Origin: Janthinobacterium sp. PC23-8
Lineage (GTDB): Bacteria > Pseudomonadota > Gammaproteobacteria > Burkholderiales > Burkholderiaceae_D
Length of the DNA stretch: 64,000 nucleotides
Reading direction: 5' to 3'
NCBI RefSeq assembly: GCF_002250505.1
Contig: NZ_NJGY01000004.1
Coordinates: 423,672-487,671 of the forward strand
Below are positions 16,251-26,105 of this stretch, piece by piece (position 1 is the stretch's first letter; each line of letters begins with the position of its first letter). The position numbers and the translations under genes were made by a program. The notes beneath the pieces are model-generated. The model did not search any database, was not told the origin of the DNA, and worked only from the letters and a program-made list of their open reading frames with translations.

Positions 16251-18017
16251 TTAAAACTCTTCCCATTCGTCATTGCCGGGGCTGGCCGCCGCCGCACGCT
16301 TGGGCGCCTTTGGCGCCTTTGGTGCGGCGGCCACTTCGGTCTTGCGCGTGAGCGACTTGACCGGGCGCAAAGGCGCGGCCGGCTTGCGCGCGGCCACCGG
16401 TGCGGCAACGGCGACCTTCGCGGCCGGCGCCTGGGCTGTCACGCGCTGTTCGCCTTCGACCAGCTTGAAGACGCTGACCACATGCGACAGTTCGGCCGCC
16501 TGGTCCTGCAGGCTTTGCGCCGCGGCGGCCGCTTGCTCGACCAGCGCCGCATTTTGCTGCGTCATGCCGTCCATCTCGATGATCGACAGGTTGACCTGCT
16601 CGATGCCGGCGCTTTGCTCGGCGCTGGCGCTGGCGATCTCGCTCATGATGTCGGTCACGCGGCGCACGCTGTCGACTACTTCACCCATTGTCACGCCGGC
16701 CTGGCCGACCAGGCGCGTGCCGCGTTCGGTCTTCTCGGCCGAATCGTCGATCAGGATCTTGATTTCCTTGGCGGCGCCAGCCGAACGCTGGGCCAGGTTG
16801 CGTACTTCCGAAGCGACCACGGCAAAGCCACGGCCCTGTTCGCCGGCGCGCGCCGCTTCCACGGCCGCATTCAGGGCCAGGATATTGGTCTGAAAGGCGA
16901 TGCCGTCGATCACGCCGATGATGTCGACAATCTTCTTGGCCGATTCGTTGATCGAGCTCATGGTGTCCACCACTTGCGAGACCACCGAACCGCCCTTGAT
17001 GGCCACGTCCGAGGCGGTGGCGGCCAGCTTGTTGGCTTCACGGGCATTGTCGGCGTTCTGTTTCACGGTCGAGGTCAGCTCTTCCATGGCGGAGGCGGTT
17101 TTTTCCAGTGCGCTGGCCTGCATTTCGGTGCGCGAGGACAGGTCGATAATGCCGTCGGCGATTTCATGCGAGGCGGTGCCGATGGTTTCCGTACCGACCC
17201 GCACCTGGCCGACGACGCCGACCAGACTGTTGCGCATTTCTTTCATTTCCGCCAGCAGGCTGGAATTGTCCGAGCTTCGCGTATGGATGCCGATCGACAG
17301 GTCGCCCTTGGCGATGCTGCCGGCAATCGAGGCCGTGTAGTCGGGTTCGCCGCCGAGCTGCTTGAGCAGGCCGCGGGTAATGGTCAGTGCCGCCGCCACG
17401 CCCAGCGCAACGGCCAGGGTGCCGAGCACGATCATGAACAGGCGCGCGCTGTCGAAAGCCTTGCGGGCGTCCGCCTGCATTTGCTCGTTGAGCTTGTCTT
17501 CCAGGGTGGCCAGCTGTTCCAGCGCATCGATCCATTTTTTCTGCACCGGGCGGATTTCCTTGATCATCACGCGCGTCGCGCCTTCGGCATTGTTGGCCAT
17601 CCACAGCGCCGAGGCCTTGGCAATCGCCGGCATGGCGGTCGCTTCATATTCCTTGATCGAAGCGAGCAAGGTTTTTTCTTCGGCCGTCGATTCGGCGGCG
17701 AACTTGGCTTCGAGTTTTTTCTGGGTTTCCTGGTAGGTATTGGTCTGCGTCTTGATGCGCGCCATTTCCGGCTCCATGTCGCCCGCATCGGTCATCAGGG
17801 TCAGGATACGCAGCGACGTGATGCGGTCGCTGACATTGCCACGCATGTCGATCACCAGGCGGGTGACCACATTGTTGACGTTAATCACGTGATCGAGACG
17901 TTCCTGAATTTGCGCCATGCGCGCAATGCCGAGTATCGTCACAGCCACCAGCAGAACCAGTACCAGGGCGAACCCCAGGCCCAGGCGTGTACCAACCTTC
18001 ATTTTTGCTAAATTCAT
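16251..18017 (-). CDS. methyl-accepting chemotaxis protein
   Basis: A 588-residue transmembrane chemoreceptor. The first membrane segment is at about 11-31. A periplasmic four-helix-bundle-type ligand domain covers about 35-190, with a second membrane segment at about 193-213 and a HAMP-like region. The cytoplasmic signalling domain contains the hairpin tip IDGIAFQTNILALNAAVEAARAGEQGRGFAVVA (key core EAARAGEQGRGFA). The tail is alanine/lysine/proline-rich and ends EWEEF, the xWxxF type of pentapeptide that tethers CheR and CheB. It would report ligand binding to CheA/CheW, which are not in this window. The ligand is unknown. The start at 18017 gives a short cytoplasmic N-terminus. Confidence 0.93.
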   Translation of the reverse strand: MNLAKMKVGTRLGLGFALVLVLLVAVTILGIARMAQIQERLDHVINVNNVVTRLVIDMRGNVSDRITSLRILTLMTDAGDMEPEMARIKTQTNTYQETQKKLEAKFAAESTAEEKTLLASIKEYEATAMPAIAKASALWMANNAEGATRVMIKEIRPVQKKWIDALEQLATLEDKLNEQMQADARKAFDSARLFMIVLGTLAVALGVAAALTITRGLLKQLGGEPDYTASIAGSIAKGDLSIGIHTRSSDNSSLLAEMKEMRNSLVGVVGQVRVGTETIGTASHEIADGIIDLSSRTEMQASALEKTASAMEELTSTVKQNADNAREANKLAATASDVAIKGGSVVSQVVDTMSSINESAKKIVDIIGVIDGIAFQTNILALNAAVEAARAGEQGRGFAVVASEVRNLAQRSAGAAKEIKILIDDSAEKTERGTRLVGQAGVTMGEVVDSVRRVTDIMSEIASASAEQSAGIEQVNLSIIEMDGMTQQNAALVEQAAAAAQSLQDQAAELSHVVSVFKLVEGEQRVTAQAPAAKVAVAAPVAARKPAAPLRPVKSLTRKTEVAAAPKAPKAPKRAAAASPGNDEWEEF

Positions 18018-18592
18018 TTCGGCTCTTCGTAAATGAAACTATTGATAAGAATTTTGCCCGGTACGACAAGACGAACGCTACGCAACGCCAATATCCGCCA
18101 AGGGCTTGACCAGCCCACCAGCGGTACCCGGTTGCGCGCAACACGGTGTGGTTCCTGCCTCCGGCAGCCCCGTCGATCACCCGATGACTGCGCATGCAAA
18201 TTAGCCTCTCATATTGCTTTTTATTTACGATTAATTCCACCGTGACACAAAAAATTCGTATGAGAAATATTTGTCTATAATCAATTATAGGTGTAAGTTT
18301 TGCCTCAGAGCAAGCGATAACTGCCTGAATAAGTTGCAGATTAACTTTCTTCGGGAAAATGACAACATCACCGTTTCTTGCACCGTGAAAACGCCCCATG
18401 ACTGTGCAACGATGTGCCAAAACAGCACATTGCCAACATGTAATGGTATGCAAAAAGACGTTTTTTCACCACAAAAAGGCAAAAAGAAGAGAACTGGGAA
18501 GATAGATGAAAAGCGGTATTACGGGCCTGATAATGGCGTAAAAACGACACTTCAGCCATCCCGACCACAGCGCAAGAAACCAGGCGCGAGCC
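18018..18592. other. intergenic region with AT-rich palindrome
   Basis: 575 bases between the chemoreceptor start and the dusA stop. No gene is supported. A perfect AT-rich palindrome CTATAAT-CA-ATTATAG lies at 18275-18290, about 260 bases upstream of the chemoreceptor. It may be an operator or contain a promoter, since TATAAT occurs within it. Confidence 0.5.
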
Positions 18593-19588
18593 TCAGGCCT
18601 GCGCCGGCGAAAGACGCGCCGCCGCTTCGAGCAGCAGCCGCGGATCGCCCGCGGCCAGCTTTTTTGAGTCGGACAAGGTCTGGCGGAAACCGCGCGCACC
18701 GGGCAGGTTCTGCATCAGGCCCAGCATATGGCGCGTGATGCTGTTGAGCTTCATGCGATCCTCTTTGGCCAGCTGCGCAGTGATATAAGGAATCATCGCT
18801 TCGAGCACCTGCTCGCGCGTTTTCACTTGCGTCTCGTCGCCGTAATAGCGCTGGTCGAACTGCGCCATCACATACGGATTGTGATAGGCCTCGCGGCCCA
18901 GCATCACGCCGTCCAGGTGCTGCAGGTGCAGGTCGATCTCATCGAGCGTCCTGATGCCGCCGTTGATGATGAATTCGAATTGCGGAAAGTCGCGCTTGAG
19001 CTGGTAGGCGTACTCGTATTTCAGCGGCGGCACTTCGCGGTTCTCCTTGGGGCTCAGGCCTTTCAGGATGGCGTTACGCGCATGCACGATAAACGTTTTG
19101 CAGCCGGCCTCGGCCACCGTGCCGACAAAGTCGCGCACGAAGCCATACGACTCGCTGTCATCGATGCCGATGCGGTGCTTGACGGTGACGTCGATATCGA
19201 CCACGTCGCGCATGGCCTTCACGCAATCGGCCACCAGTTGCGGCTCGGCCATCAGGCAGGCGCCAAAGGCGCCCTTCTGCACGCGCTCGGACGGGCAACC
19301 GCAGTTCAGGTTGATCTCGTCATAGCCCCATTGCTGGCCCAGTCTGGCGCTGCTGGCCAGGTCGGCCGGATCGCTGCCGCCGAGCTGCAAGGCCACCGGA
19401 TGCTCCTCCTCGTTGAAGCGCAGGTGGCGCTCCACGTCGCCATACACCAGCGCGCCGGTGGTCACCATCTCTGTATACAACCAGGTATGGCGCGTGATTT
19501 CGCGGTGGAACTTGCGGCAGTGGCGGTCGGTCCAGTCCATCATCGGGGCGACGGACAGGCGGCGGGAAGGCAGAGAAGAGGAAGTCAT
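18593..19588 (-). CDS. dusA: tRNA-dihydrouridine(20/20a) synthase
   Basis: Reduces uridine to dihydrouridine in the D-loop of tRNA using FMN and NADPH. The 331-residue protein starts with LSVAPMMDWTDRHCR, the FMN-binding opening of Dus proteins. It has catalytic Cys98 in NCGCPSERV, the KHRIG motif, and NGGIRTLDE and GVMLGREAYHNP in the phosphate-binding C-terminal part of the barrel. NCGCPSERVQKGAFGACLM and the RKFHREITRHTWLYTEM stretch are typical of DusA rather than DusB or DusC. The ATG at 19588 is chosen because the family begins there; GAAGAGGAAG lies upstream. It is a single gene with no operon partner evident. Confidence 0.93.
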   Translation of the reverse strand: MTSSSLPSRRLSVAPMMDWTDRHCRKFHREITRHTWLYTEMVTTGALVYGDVERHLRFNEEEHPVALQLGGSDPADLASSARLGQQWGYDEINLNCGCPSERVQKGAFGACLMAEPQLVADCVKAMRDVVDIDVTVKHRIGIDDSESYGFVRDFVGTVAEAGCKTFIVHARNAILKGLSPKENREVPPLKYEYAYQLKRDFPQFEFIINGGIRTLDEIDLHLQHLDGVMLGREAYHNPYVMAQFDQRYYGDETQVKTREQVLEAMIPYITAQLAKEDRMKLNSITRHMLGLMQNLPGARGFRQTLSDSKKLAAGDPRLLLEAAARLSPAQA

Positions 19589-19706
19589 GGTGTGTATGAA
19601 AACAGGGGCTGCAAATGACAAACCCGCTGCGCGCATCACCGGTAAAAGTGAAGCTGCGTAGCGGGCTGGAAGCAGCATGGCCGAGAGGCCATGCTTGCAC
19701 TACATA

Positions 19707-21539
19707 TTACGCGTCACGCGACGCTTTTTTACGCTCGTGCTCTTTCAGGAAGCGCTTGCGCAGGCGGATCGATTTAGGCGTGATTTCGACCAGTTCGTCG
19801 TCCTCGATGAATTCGACCGCGTATTCCAGCGACATCTGGATCGGTGGTACCAGGCGCACCGCTTCGTCGGTACCCGACGAACGCACGTTGGTCAGCTGCT
19901 TGCCCTTGATCGGGTTGACGACCAGGTCGTTGTCGCGCGAGTGGATGCCGATGACCATGCCTTCGTAGACCGGGTCATTGTGCGACACGAACATGCGGCC
20001 GCGGTCCTGCAGTTTCCAGATCGCGTATGCAACGGCGGCGCCGTCGTCTTGCGAGATCAGCACGCCGTTGCGACGGCCAGCCATTTCGCCACGGGTGTTG
20101 TCGACCGGTGCGTATTCATGGAACACGTGGCTCATCAGGCCGGTGCCGCGGGTCAGGGTCATGAATTCGCCCTGGAAGCCGATCAGGCCACGCGCCGGGA
20201 TCAGATACTCGAGACGCACGCGGCCCTTGCCATCCGATTCCATGTTTTGCAGGTCGCCGCGACGACGGCCCAGTTCTTCCATGACGCCGCCCTGGTTGGC
20301 TTCTTCCACGTCGACCGACAGGTTTTCAAACGGCTCGTGGCGCACGCCATCGACCATTTTGAAGACCACGCGTGGACGCGATACGGCCAGCTCGAAGCCT
20401 TCGCGGCGCATGTTTTCGATCAGAATCGTCAGGTGCAATTCGCCGCGGCCCGACACTTCAAAGATCGTGTCGTCGTCGGTTGGTGTAACGCGCAGGGCAA
20501 CGTTGGCTTTCAGTTCGCGGTCCAGACGGTCGCGCAGCTGACGGCTGGTAACGAACTTGCCTTCGCGGCCAGCCAGTGGCGAATTGTTGACCATGAAGTT
20601 CATGGTCAGGGTCGGCTCATCGACGGTCAGCATCGGCAGCGGTTCCGGGGTATCCGGCGCGCACAGGGTCGAACCGATACCGATTTCGTCGATACCGTTG
20701 ATCAGGCAGATGTCGCCGGCAACGGCTTCGTCGACCAGCACGCGCTCCAGGCCCTTGAAGTTCAGCACCTGGTTGATGCGGCCTTTGACTGGCGTCGCGC
20801 CTGGGCCATTGATGACCAGCACGTCCTGGCCGACCTTGACGGTACCGCGGTTGACGCGGCCAATGCCGATCTTGCCGACGTAGGACGAGTAGTCGAGCGA
20901 GGTGATCTGCATCTGCAGCGGGCCTTCCGGATTGTCGTCACGTACTGGCACGTGTTCCAGGATGGCGTCGAACATCGGCTTCATGTCGCCGCTGCGGATA
21001 TCTTCGGTCAGGCCGGCGTAGCCGTTCAGGCCCGAAGCGTAAATGATCGGGAAGTCCAGTTGTTCGTCGGTCGCGCCGAGTTTGTCGAACAGTTCGAACG
21101 TCTGGTTGATGGCCCAGTCCGGGCGCGCGCCTGGACGGTCGATCTTGTTGACGATGACGATAGGCTTCAGACCCAGTGCCAGCGCCTTGCGGGTGACGAA
21201 ACGGGTTTGCGGCATCGGGCCTTCCTGGGCATCGATCAGCAGCAAGACCGAATCGACCATCGACAGCACACGTTCCACTTCGCCGCCGAAGTCGGCGTGG
21301 CCCGGGGTGTCGACGATATTGATGTGGGTGCCTTCGTACTCAACGGCGCAGTTCTTCGACAAAATCGTAATGCCGCGCTCCTTTTCCAGGTCGTTCGAGT
21401 CCATGACTCGGGTGTCGACCGCTTGGTTTTCACGGAAGGTACCGGACTGGCGCAGCAGCTGATCCACCAGCGTGGTTTTGCCGTGGTCAACGTGGGCGAT
21501 AATGGCGATGTTACGAATTGCGCGTTTTGTAGTAGACAT
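19707..21539 (-). CDS. typA: translational GTPase TypA/BipA
   Basis: A ribosome-associated elongation-factor-like GTPase involved in ribosome assembly and stress and low-temperature growth. The 610-residue protein has full length. The GTPase motifs are visible: G1 AHVDHGKTT at about residue 15-23, G3 DTPGHADFGGEVER, and G4 NKIDRPGARPDW. They are followed by domains II, III and V and a C-terminal lysine/arginine-rich tail (RLRKRFLKEHERKKASRD). It lies downstream of truB on the same strand with 170 bases between, so it may have its own promoter. A stem-loop GCATGGCC-GAGA-GGCCATGC at 19675-19694 follows the stop, without a T run. Confidence 0.95.
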   Translation of the reverse strand: MSTTKRAIRNIAIIAHVDHGKTTLVDQLLRQSGTFRENQAVDTRVMDSNDLEKERGITILSKNCAVEYEGTHINIVDTPGHADFGGEVERVLSMVDSVLLLIDAQEGPMPQTRFVTRKALALGLKPIVIVNKIDRPGARPDWAINQTFELFDKLGATDEQLDFPIIYASGLNGYAGLTEDIRSGDMKPMFDAILEHVPVRDDNPEGPLQMQITSLDYSSYVGKIGIGRVNRGTVKVGQDVLVINGPGATPVKGRINQVLNFKGLERVLVDEAVAGDICLINGIDEIGIGSTLCAPDTPEPLPMLTVDEPTLTMNFMVNNSPLAGREGKFVTSRQLRDRLDRELKANVALRVTPTDDDTIFEVSGRGELHLTILIENMRREGFELAVSRPRVVFKMVDGVRHEPFENLSVDVEEANQGGVMEELGRRRGDLQNMESDGKGRVRLEYLIPARGLIGFQGEFMTLTRGTGLMSHVFHEYAPVDNTRGEMAGRRNGVLISQDDGAAVAYAIWKLQDRGRMFVSHNDPVYEGMVIGIHSRDNDLVVNPIKGKQLTNVRSSGTDEAVRLVPPIQMSLEYAVEFIEDDELVEITPKSIRLRKRFLKEHERKKASRDA

Positions 21540-21709
21540 GGTCGTTATATTTGCTGAAAAACTGCAGGGTGCGTACGGGGTGTACGGTGCGTTTCGGTAG
21601 TGGCTGAAACTGGAACCGCGTAGTATAGCATGTTGCGTTACGGCGCCATTTAAAATTGCTGGCGGTTCCAGGCTGCAGGAGTGGATGGGTTAAAATGCAA
21701 CACAGATAA

Positions 21710-22645
21710 TTATTGGTGGGCGGTAGCGATCAGGCGCTCCGGCGCCAGGATGCTGTACTCCTGCAACTGGCCGGTGCCCAGCAGTCTGGCGTCGTGATAC
21801 ACGCGCACCCTGCCCGGCCCGGCTGGCACGACGACCTCTTCCTTGCCCAGCGCAATGCGCTGGCCATGCAGGAAGCGCCTGGCCAATTCTTCGCTCAAGC
21901 GCACCGCCGGAAAACTCGACAGCAAGGCGTCCACGGGGGCAAGCAGGCTCAACGGTTCGGCATGCGCCGTCAGTTCGTCGAGCGTGATCACGCCGTCCAG
22001 CGTCAACTCGCCGACCCGGGTGCGGCGCAAGGCGTTCAGGTGCGCGCCGCAACCGAGGGCGTTGCCGATGTCTTCGCCCAGCACGCGGATATACGTGCCC
22101 TTGCTGCACATCACCGACAGTTTCAGGAACGGCGCTTCGTAGCTCAAAAACTCCAGCTGGTGGATGGTCACCGGGCGCGCTTCGCGCTCCAGGGTGATGC
22201 CGGCGCGCGCATATTCGTACAGCGGCTTGCCGTCGCGCTTCAAGGCCGAATACATCGGCGGCGTTTGCAAAATCGGTCCACGGAACTGCGCCAGCACAGC
22301 TTCGATCTGTTCGACCGTCACGTCGACGTCGCGCGTGGCGATGACGGCGCCTTCGGTGTCGCCCGTATCGGTCGCCACGCCCAGGTGCACCAGGGTTTCA
22401 TAGGTCTTGTCGGCTTCGAGCAGATCCTGGGAAAACTTGGTGGCCTCGCCAAAGCACAGCGGCAGCAAACCGGTGGCGAACGGATCGAGCGTGCCGGTAT
22501 GGCCCGCCTTCTTCGCGTTCAACACGCGCTTGGACTTGATCAGCGCATCGTTGCTGGACCAGCCGACAGGCTTGTCCATCAGCAGCACGCCGTCGACCAG
22601 GTCGCGTACGCGCTTGAGGCCTGGTGGTCGTTTCGGTCCCGCCAC
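21710..22645 (-). CDS. truB: tRNA pseudouridine(55) synthase
   Basis: Makes pseudouridine 55 in the T-loop of tRNAs. The 311-residue protein has the family motifs KPVGWSSNDAL, KAGHTGTLDPFATGLLPLCFG with the catalytic Asp in GTLDP, and the CSKGTYIRVLGEDIG motif, and ends in a PUA-type C-terminal domain. The start is a GTG at 22645, two bases after the rbfA stop codon, which implies translational coupling; there is no ATG in a suitable place before the conserved MDKPVGWSS. It is the last gene in the rimP-nusA-infB-rbfA-truB run. Confidence 0.95.
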   Translation of the reverse strand: MAGPKRPPGLKRVRDLVDGVLLMDKPVGWSSNDALIKSKRVLNAKKAGHTGTLDPFATGLLPLCFGEATKFSQDLLEADKTYETLVHLGVATDTGDTEGAVIATRDVDVTVEQIEAVLAQFRGPILQTPPMYSALKRDGKPLYEYARAGITLEREARPVTIHQLEFLSYEAPFLKLSVMCSKGTYIRVLGEDIGNALGCGAHLNALRRTRVGELTLDGVITLDELTAHAEPLSLLAPVDALLSSFPAVRLSEELARRFLHGQRIALGKEEVVVPAGPGRVRVYHDARLLGTGQLQEYSILAPERLIATAHQ

Positions 22646-22647
22646 GT

Positions 22648-23085
22648 TTATTGCTCGTCCGCTTTATCAGCTTCCGGCTTGGTTTCCACCTTCTCGTCCG
22701 GCTCGGCGTCCGCCGCACGGGTGGCGTTGGCCTTGTCGATCAACAAGGACATTTCCATGCCGCGCGAGGTCGAGCTGTCGTGCACGAAATGCAGCATCGG
22801 CAGGGTGTGGATATGCAGGCGCTTGCCCAGCAGGCCACGGATAAAACCGGCCGCAGCCATCAGGCCTTCGGTGGTGTTCTTGATGGCTTCCTTGCTGTCT
22901 TTCAACATCGTGAAAAACACCTTGGCGTGCGCGTAGTCGGGCGTGATCTGCACTTCGGTGATGGTGATCATCGTGCCCACGCGCGGGTCTTTCAGTTCGT
23001 AGGCGACGATTTCGGCCAGATCGCGCTGGATCTGGTCTGCCACGCGCAAGCCGCGCGCCGGCATGGTTTTGCTATGTTTGGCCAT
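22648..23085 (-). CDS. rbfA: 30S ribosome-binding factor A
   Basis: A small KH-fold protein that binds the 30S subunit during 16S 5'-end maturation and is important in the cold. The 145-residue protein contains the family core (RVADQIQRDLAEIV, LKDPRVGTMITITEV, YAHAKVFFTML, LHFVHDSSTSRGMEM) and a charged C-terminal tail rich in Glu, Asp and Lys. The ATG at 23085 is the start used by homologs; the longer frame upstream runs into the infB-rbfA spacer. It sits 112 bases after infB and ends two bases before truB. Confidence 0.94.
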   Translation of the reverse strand: MAKHSKTMPARGLRVADQIQRDLAEIVAYELKDPRVGTMITITEVQITPDYAHAKVFFTMLKDSKEAIKNTTEGLMAAAGFIRGLLGKRLHIHTLPMLHFVHDSSTSRGMEMSLLIDKANATRAADAEPDEKVETKPEADKADEQ

Positions 23086-23197
23086 GATTATGCTGTCCTG
23101 AGTGCCGCAGGGCGCATGGATCAAACGGTTGCCCGTAGCCCCATGCGCCCCGCGTGTTGTGCGCGGACAGATCACTGTCCGCGCTGTTCTTCCGTAA

Positions 23198-26059
23198 TTA
23201 CAAGGTACGAGCGATTTCCTGCACTTCGAACACTTCCAGGGTGTCGCCAACCTGGATGTCGTTGTAGTTCTTCAGCGACAGGCCGCACTCGAGGCCGGCG
23301 CGGACTTCTTTGGCGTCGTCCTTGAAGCGTTTCAGGGACTCGATCTCGCCACTCCAGACCACGATGTTGTTGCGCAACAGGCGCACCGACGAAGCACGCT
23401 TGACGACGCCATCGGTGACCAGGCAACCGGCAATCGCGCCGACTTTCGAGACCAGGATAACCTGGCGGATCTCGACCTGGCCGATGACCGTTTCGCGTTT
23501 CTCTGGCGCCAACATGCCCGACAGCGCCGAACGGATCTCGTCGATCGCATCGTAGATGATGTTGTAGTAGCGAATGTCCACGCCGTTCGACTCGGCCAGC
23601 TTGCGCGCCTGGGCGTCAGCACGGGCGTTAAAGCCGATGATGACCGCTTTCGAGGCGACCGCCAGGTTGACGTCCGATTCCGTGATGCCGCCAACGGCTG
23701 CGTGTACAACCTGCACGCGCACTTCCGAGGTCGACAGTTTCTGCAACGAGCCCACCAGTGCTTCTTGCGAACCCTGCACGTCGGTCTTGATGATCAACGG
23801 CAAGTTTTTCACTTCGCCTTCGGCCATCTGGTCGAACATGTTTTCCAGTTTCGCGGCTTGCTGCTTGGCCAGTTTCACGTCGCGGAACTTACCTTGACGG
23901 AACAGACCAATTTCACGCGCCTTGCGCTCGTCGGCCATCACGACCACTTCTTCACCGGCGACCGGCACTTCGGTCAGACCCTGGATCTCGACCGGGATCG
24001 ATGGACCGGCTTCGGCAATCGACTTGCCGTTTTCGTCCAGCATGGCGCGCACGCGGCCATACGAAGAACCGGCCAGGATCACGTCGCCACGGCGCAAGGT
24101 ACCCGATTGCACCAGGATCGTTGCGACCGGGCCACGGCCCTTGTCCAGACGGGCTTCAACCACCAGGCCACGGGCCGGCGCATCGACGGGCGCTGTCAGT
24201 TCCAGCACCTCGGCCTGCAGCAGCACTTGCTCGAGCAGCTCGTCGATACCCTGGCCGGTTTTGGCCGACACCGGCACGAATGGCGATTCGCCACCGTACT
24301 CTTCCGGCACGACCTGTTCGGCAACCAGTTCCTGCGTCACACGGTCAACGTTGCCACCCGGTTTGTCGACCTTGTTGATCGCCACCACCAGCGGTACGCC
24401 GGCAGCTTTCGCGTGGGCAATCGCTTCTTTCGTTTGCGGCATCACGCCATCGTCGGCGGCAACCACCAGAATCACGATGTCGGTTGCCTTGGCGCCACGG
24501 GCACGCATGGCGGTAAACGCTTCGTGACCCGGGGTGTCGAGGAAGGTGATCATGCCGCGTGGCGTGTCGACGTGGTAAGCGCCGATATGCTGCGTAATGC
24601 CACCGGCTTCGCCCGACGCCACTTTGGCGCGGCGGATGTAATCGAGCAAGGAAGTTTTACCATGGTCGACGTGACCCATGACGGTGACCACCGGTGCGCG
24701 CGGCTTGGTTTCGAAGTGCGCGTGTTCGCCCACATCGGCCAGCAGGGCTTCCGGATCGTCCAGTTCGGCGGCAAACGCCTTGTGGCCCATTTCCTCGACC
24801 AGTATCATGGCCGTTTCCTGGTCCAGCACCTGGTTGATGGTGCACATCTGGCCCAGTTTCATCAAATGCTTGATGACTTCGGAAGCCTTGACCGACATCT
24901 TGTGCGCCAGTTCGGCAACCGTAATGGTTTCCGGCACGTGCACATCCTTGATGACGGCTTCAGTTGGCGCCTGGAAATTCGTTTCGCGGTCGTCATGGTG
25001 CGTCGGGCGACGGCCCTTGGCGCCACCACGCCAGCTGTCACGGCCGGCAGGGCCGCTATTGCCGCGTGGCTTGGGACCGCCGGTGGTGCCGCGTTTTTTC
25101 GCGTCATCGGACCAGGTGGACGATACATTGGCCGACTTGATCGATTTCTTGTCTGCCACGGCAGGCTTCTTGTCGGCTGGCTTGTCGCCAGGCTTCTTGT
25201 CGGCCGGCTTGTGCAGCGTGCCTTCGGGCGCCTTCGGCTTGACCGGGACAGGCACTGGTTCAGGGGCCTTGATGGCGCGGCGTGGCGCGTTCATCATGGC
25301 CTTGATCTGGGCGACCTCGTCCGCCACGGCCTTGCGGGCACGATCGGTGGCTTCGGCTTTTTCAGCGGCTTCCTTGGCGGCGACTGCGGCAGCGGCAGCT
25401 TTTTTCTTCGCTTCTTCGGCGGCGGCGGCTTTTTTCGCTTCGGCGGCGGCGTCGTCAGCCACTGGCGCGGCAGCGCTGGCAGCAGGCGCGGCGGCAGCCT
25501 TGGCGGCAGCTTTCTTCGCTTCGGCGTCGGCTTCTTTCTTGGCGGACAGTTCAGCCTGTTGCGTGGCTTTCGCCTGGGCTTCTTTTTCCGCGTCGAGCTT
25601 GGCCAGACGTTCCTGTTTCTCACGCAGATCGGCTTCCTGGCGTGCGATCAGTTCAGCTTGCTTGCGAACTTCTTCTTCACGACGCGCCACTTCGGCGGGA
25701 TCGATCACCGGTGCGGCAGGCGCAACCGGTTCAGGCGTGGCGGCAGGCGCCGCTTCGTCACGCTGGACGAAGGTGCGTTTCTTGCGCACTTCCACCTGGA
25801 TGGTGCGCGATTTGCCGGTTGCATCGGCTTGCTTGATCTCAGTCGTTTCCTTGCGGGTCACGGTGATTTTCTTCTTTTCTGTGTCAGCCGCTGCGCCATG
25901 GGTGCGGCGCAGATGATCCAAAAGCTTGTCCTTATCATCTTTCGACAATGGATCTGACGTCGAACTTTTCTCGACGCCGGCAGAACGCAGCTGCGTCAGC
26001 AGCAAATCTGCAGGCATCTTCAGTTCGGTGGCAAATTGGGCTACGTTGTTACTCGCCAT
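23198..26059 (-). CDS. infB: translation initiation factor IF-2
   Basis: GTPase that delivers initiator tRNA to the 30S subunit and promotes subunit joining. The 953-residue protein opens with an IF2-N domain (NVAQFATELKMPADLLLTQL). A long lysine/alanine/glutamate-rich linker predicted to be helical or disordered follows (about 95-310), then a second IF2-N-like module near 385. The G domain from about 455 carries G1 GHVDHGKTSLLDYIR, G3 DTPGHEAFTAMRARGA and G4 NKVDKP. Domains II-IV follow to the C-terminus. AGGA lies before the ATG at 26059. It is 46 bases downstream of nusA. Internal starts, known for IF-2 in enterobacteria, cannot be judged here. Confidence 0.96.
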   Translation of the reverse strand: MASNNVAQFATELKMPADLLLTQLRSAGVEKSSTSDPLSKDDKDKLLDHLRRTHGAAADTEKKKITVTRKETTEIKQADATGKSRTIQVEVRKKRTFVQRDEAAPAATPEPVAPAAPVIDPAEVARREEEVRKQAELIARQEADLREKQERLAKLDAEKEAQAKATQQAELSAKKEADAEAKKAAAKAAAAPAASAAAPVADDAAAEAKKAAAAEEAKKKAAAAAVAAKEAAEKAEATDRARKAVADEVAQIKAMMNAPRRAIKAPEPVPVPVKPKAPEGTLHKPADKKPGDKPADKKPAVADKKSIKSANVSSTWSDDAKKRGTTGGPKPRGNSGPAGRDSWRGGAKGRRPTHHDDRETNFQAPTEAVIKDVHVPETITVAELAHKMSVKASEVIKHLMKLGQMCTINQVLDQETAMILVEEMGHKAFAAELDDPEALLADVGEHAHFETKPRAPVVTVMGHVDHGKTSLLDYIRRAKVASGEAGGITQHIGAYHVDTPRGMITFLDTPGHEAFTAMRARGAKATDIVILVVAADDGVMPQTKEAIAHAKAAGVPLVVAINKVDKPGGNVDRVTQELVAEQVVPEEYGGESPFVPVSAKTGQGIDELLEQVLLQAEVLELTAPVDAPARGLVVEARLDKGRGPVATILVQSGTLRRGDVILAGSSYGRVRAMLDENGKSIAEAGPSIPVEIQGLTEVPVAGEEVVVMADERKAREIGLFRQGKFRDVKLAKQQAAKLENMFDQMAEGEVKNLPLIIKTDVQGSQEALVGSLQKLSTSEVRVQVVHAAVGGITESDVNLAVASKAVIIGFNARADAQARKLAESNGVDIRYYNIIYDAIDEIRSALSGMLAPEKRETVIGQVEIRQVILVSKVGAIAGCLVTDGVVKRASSVRLLRNNIVVWSGEIESLKRFKDDAKEVRAGLECGLSLKNYNDIQVGDTLEVFEVQEIARTL

Positions 26060-26105
26060 TCAGTCCTCTTTTCTATGTGTCGCGGAGATGATAAAGATAC
26101 TCAAA

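Noticed and set aside
18271..18738. 155-codon plus-strand frame overlapping dusA
   Set aside because: It runs into the antisense of dusA and has low-complexity Arg/Pro content; the intergenic part has no coding signs.
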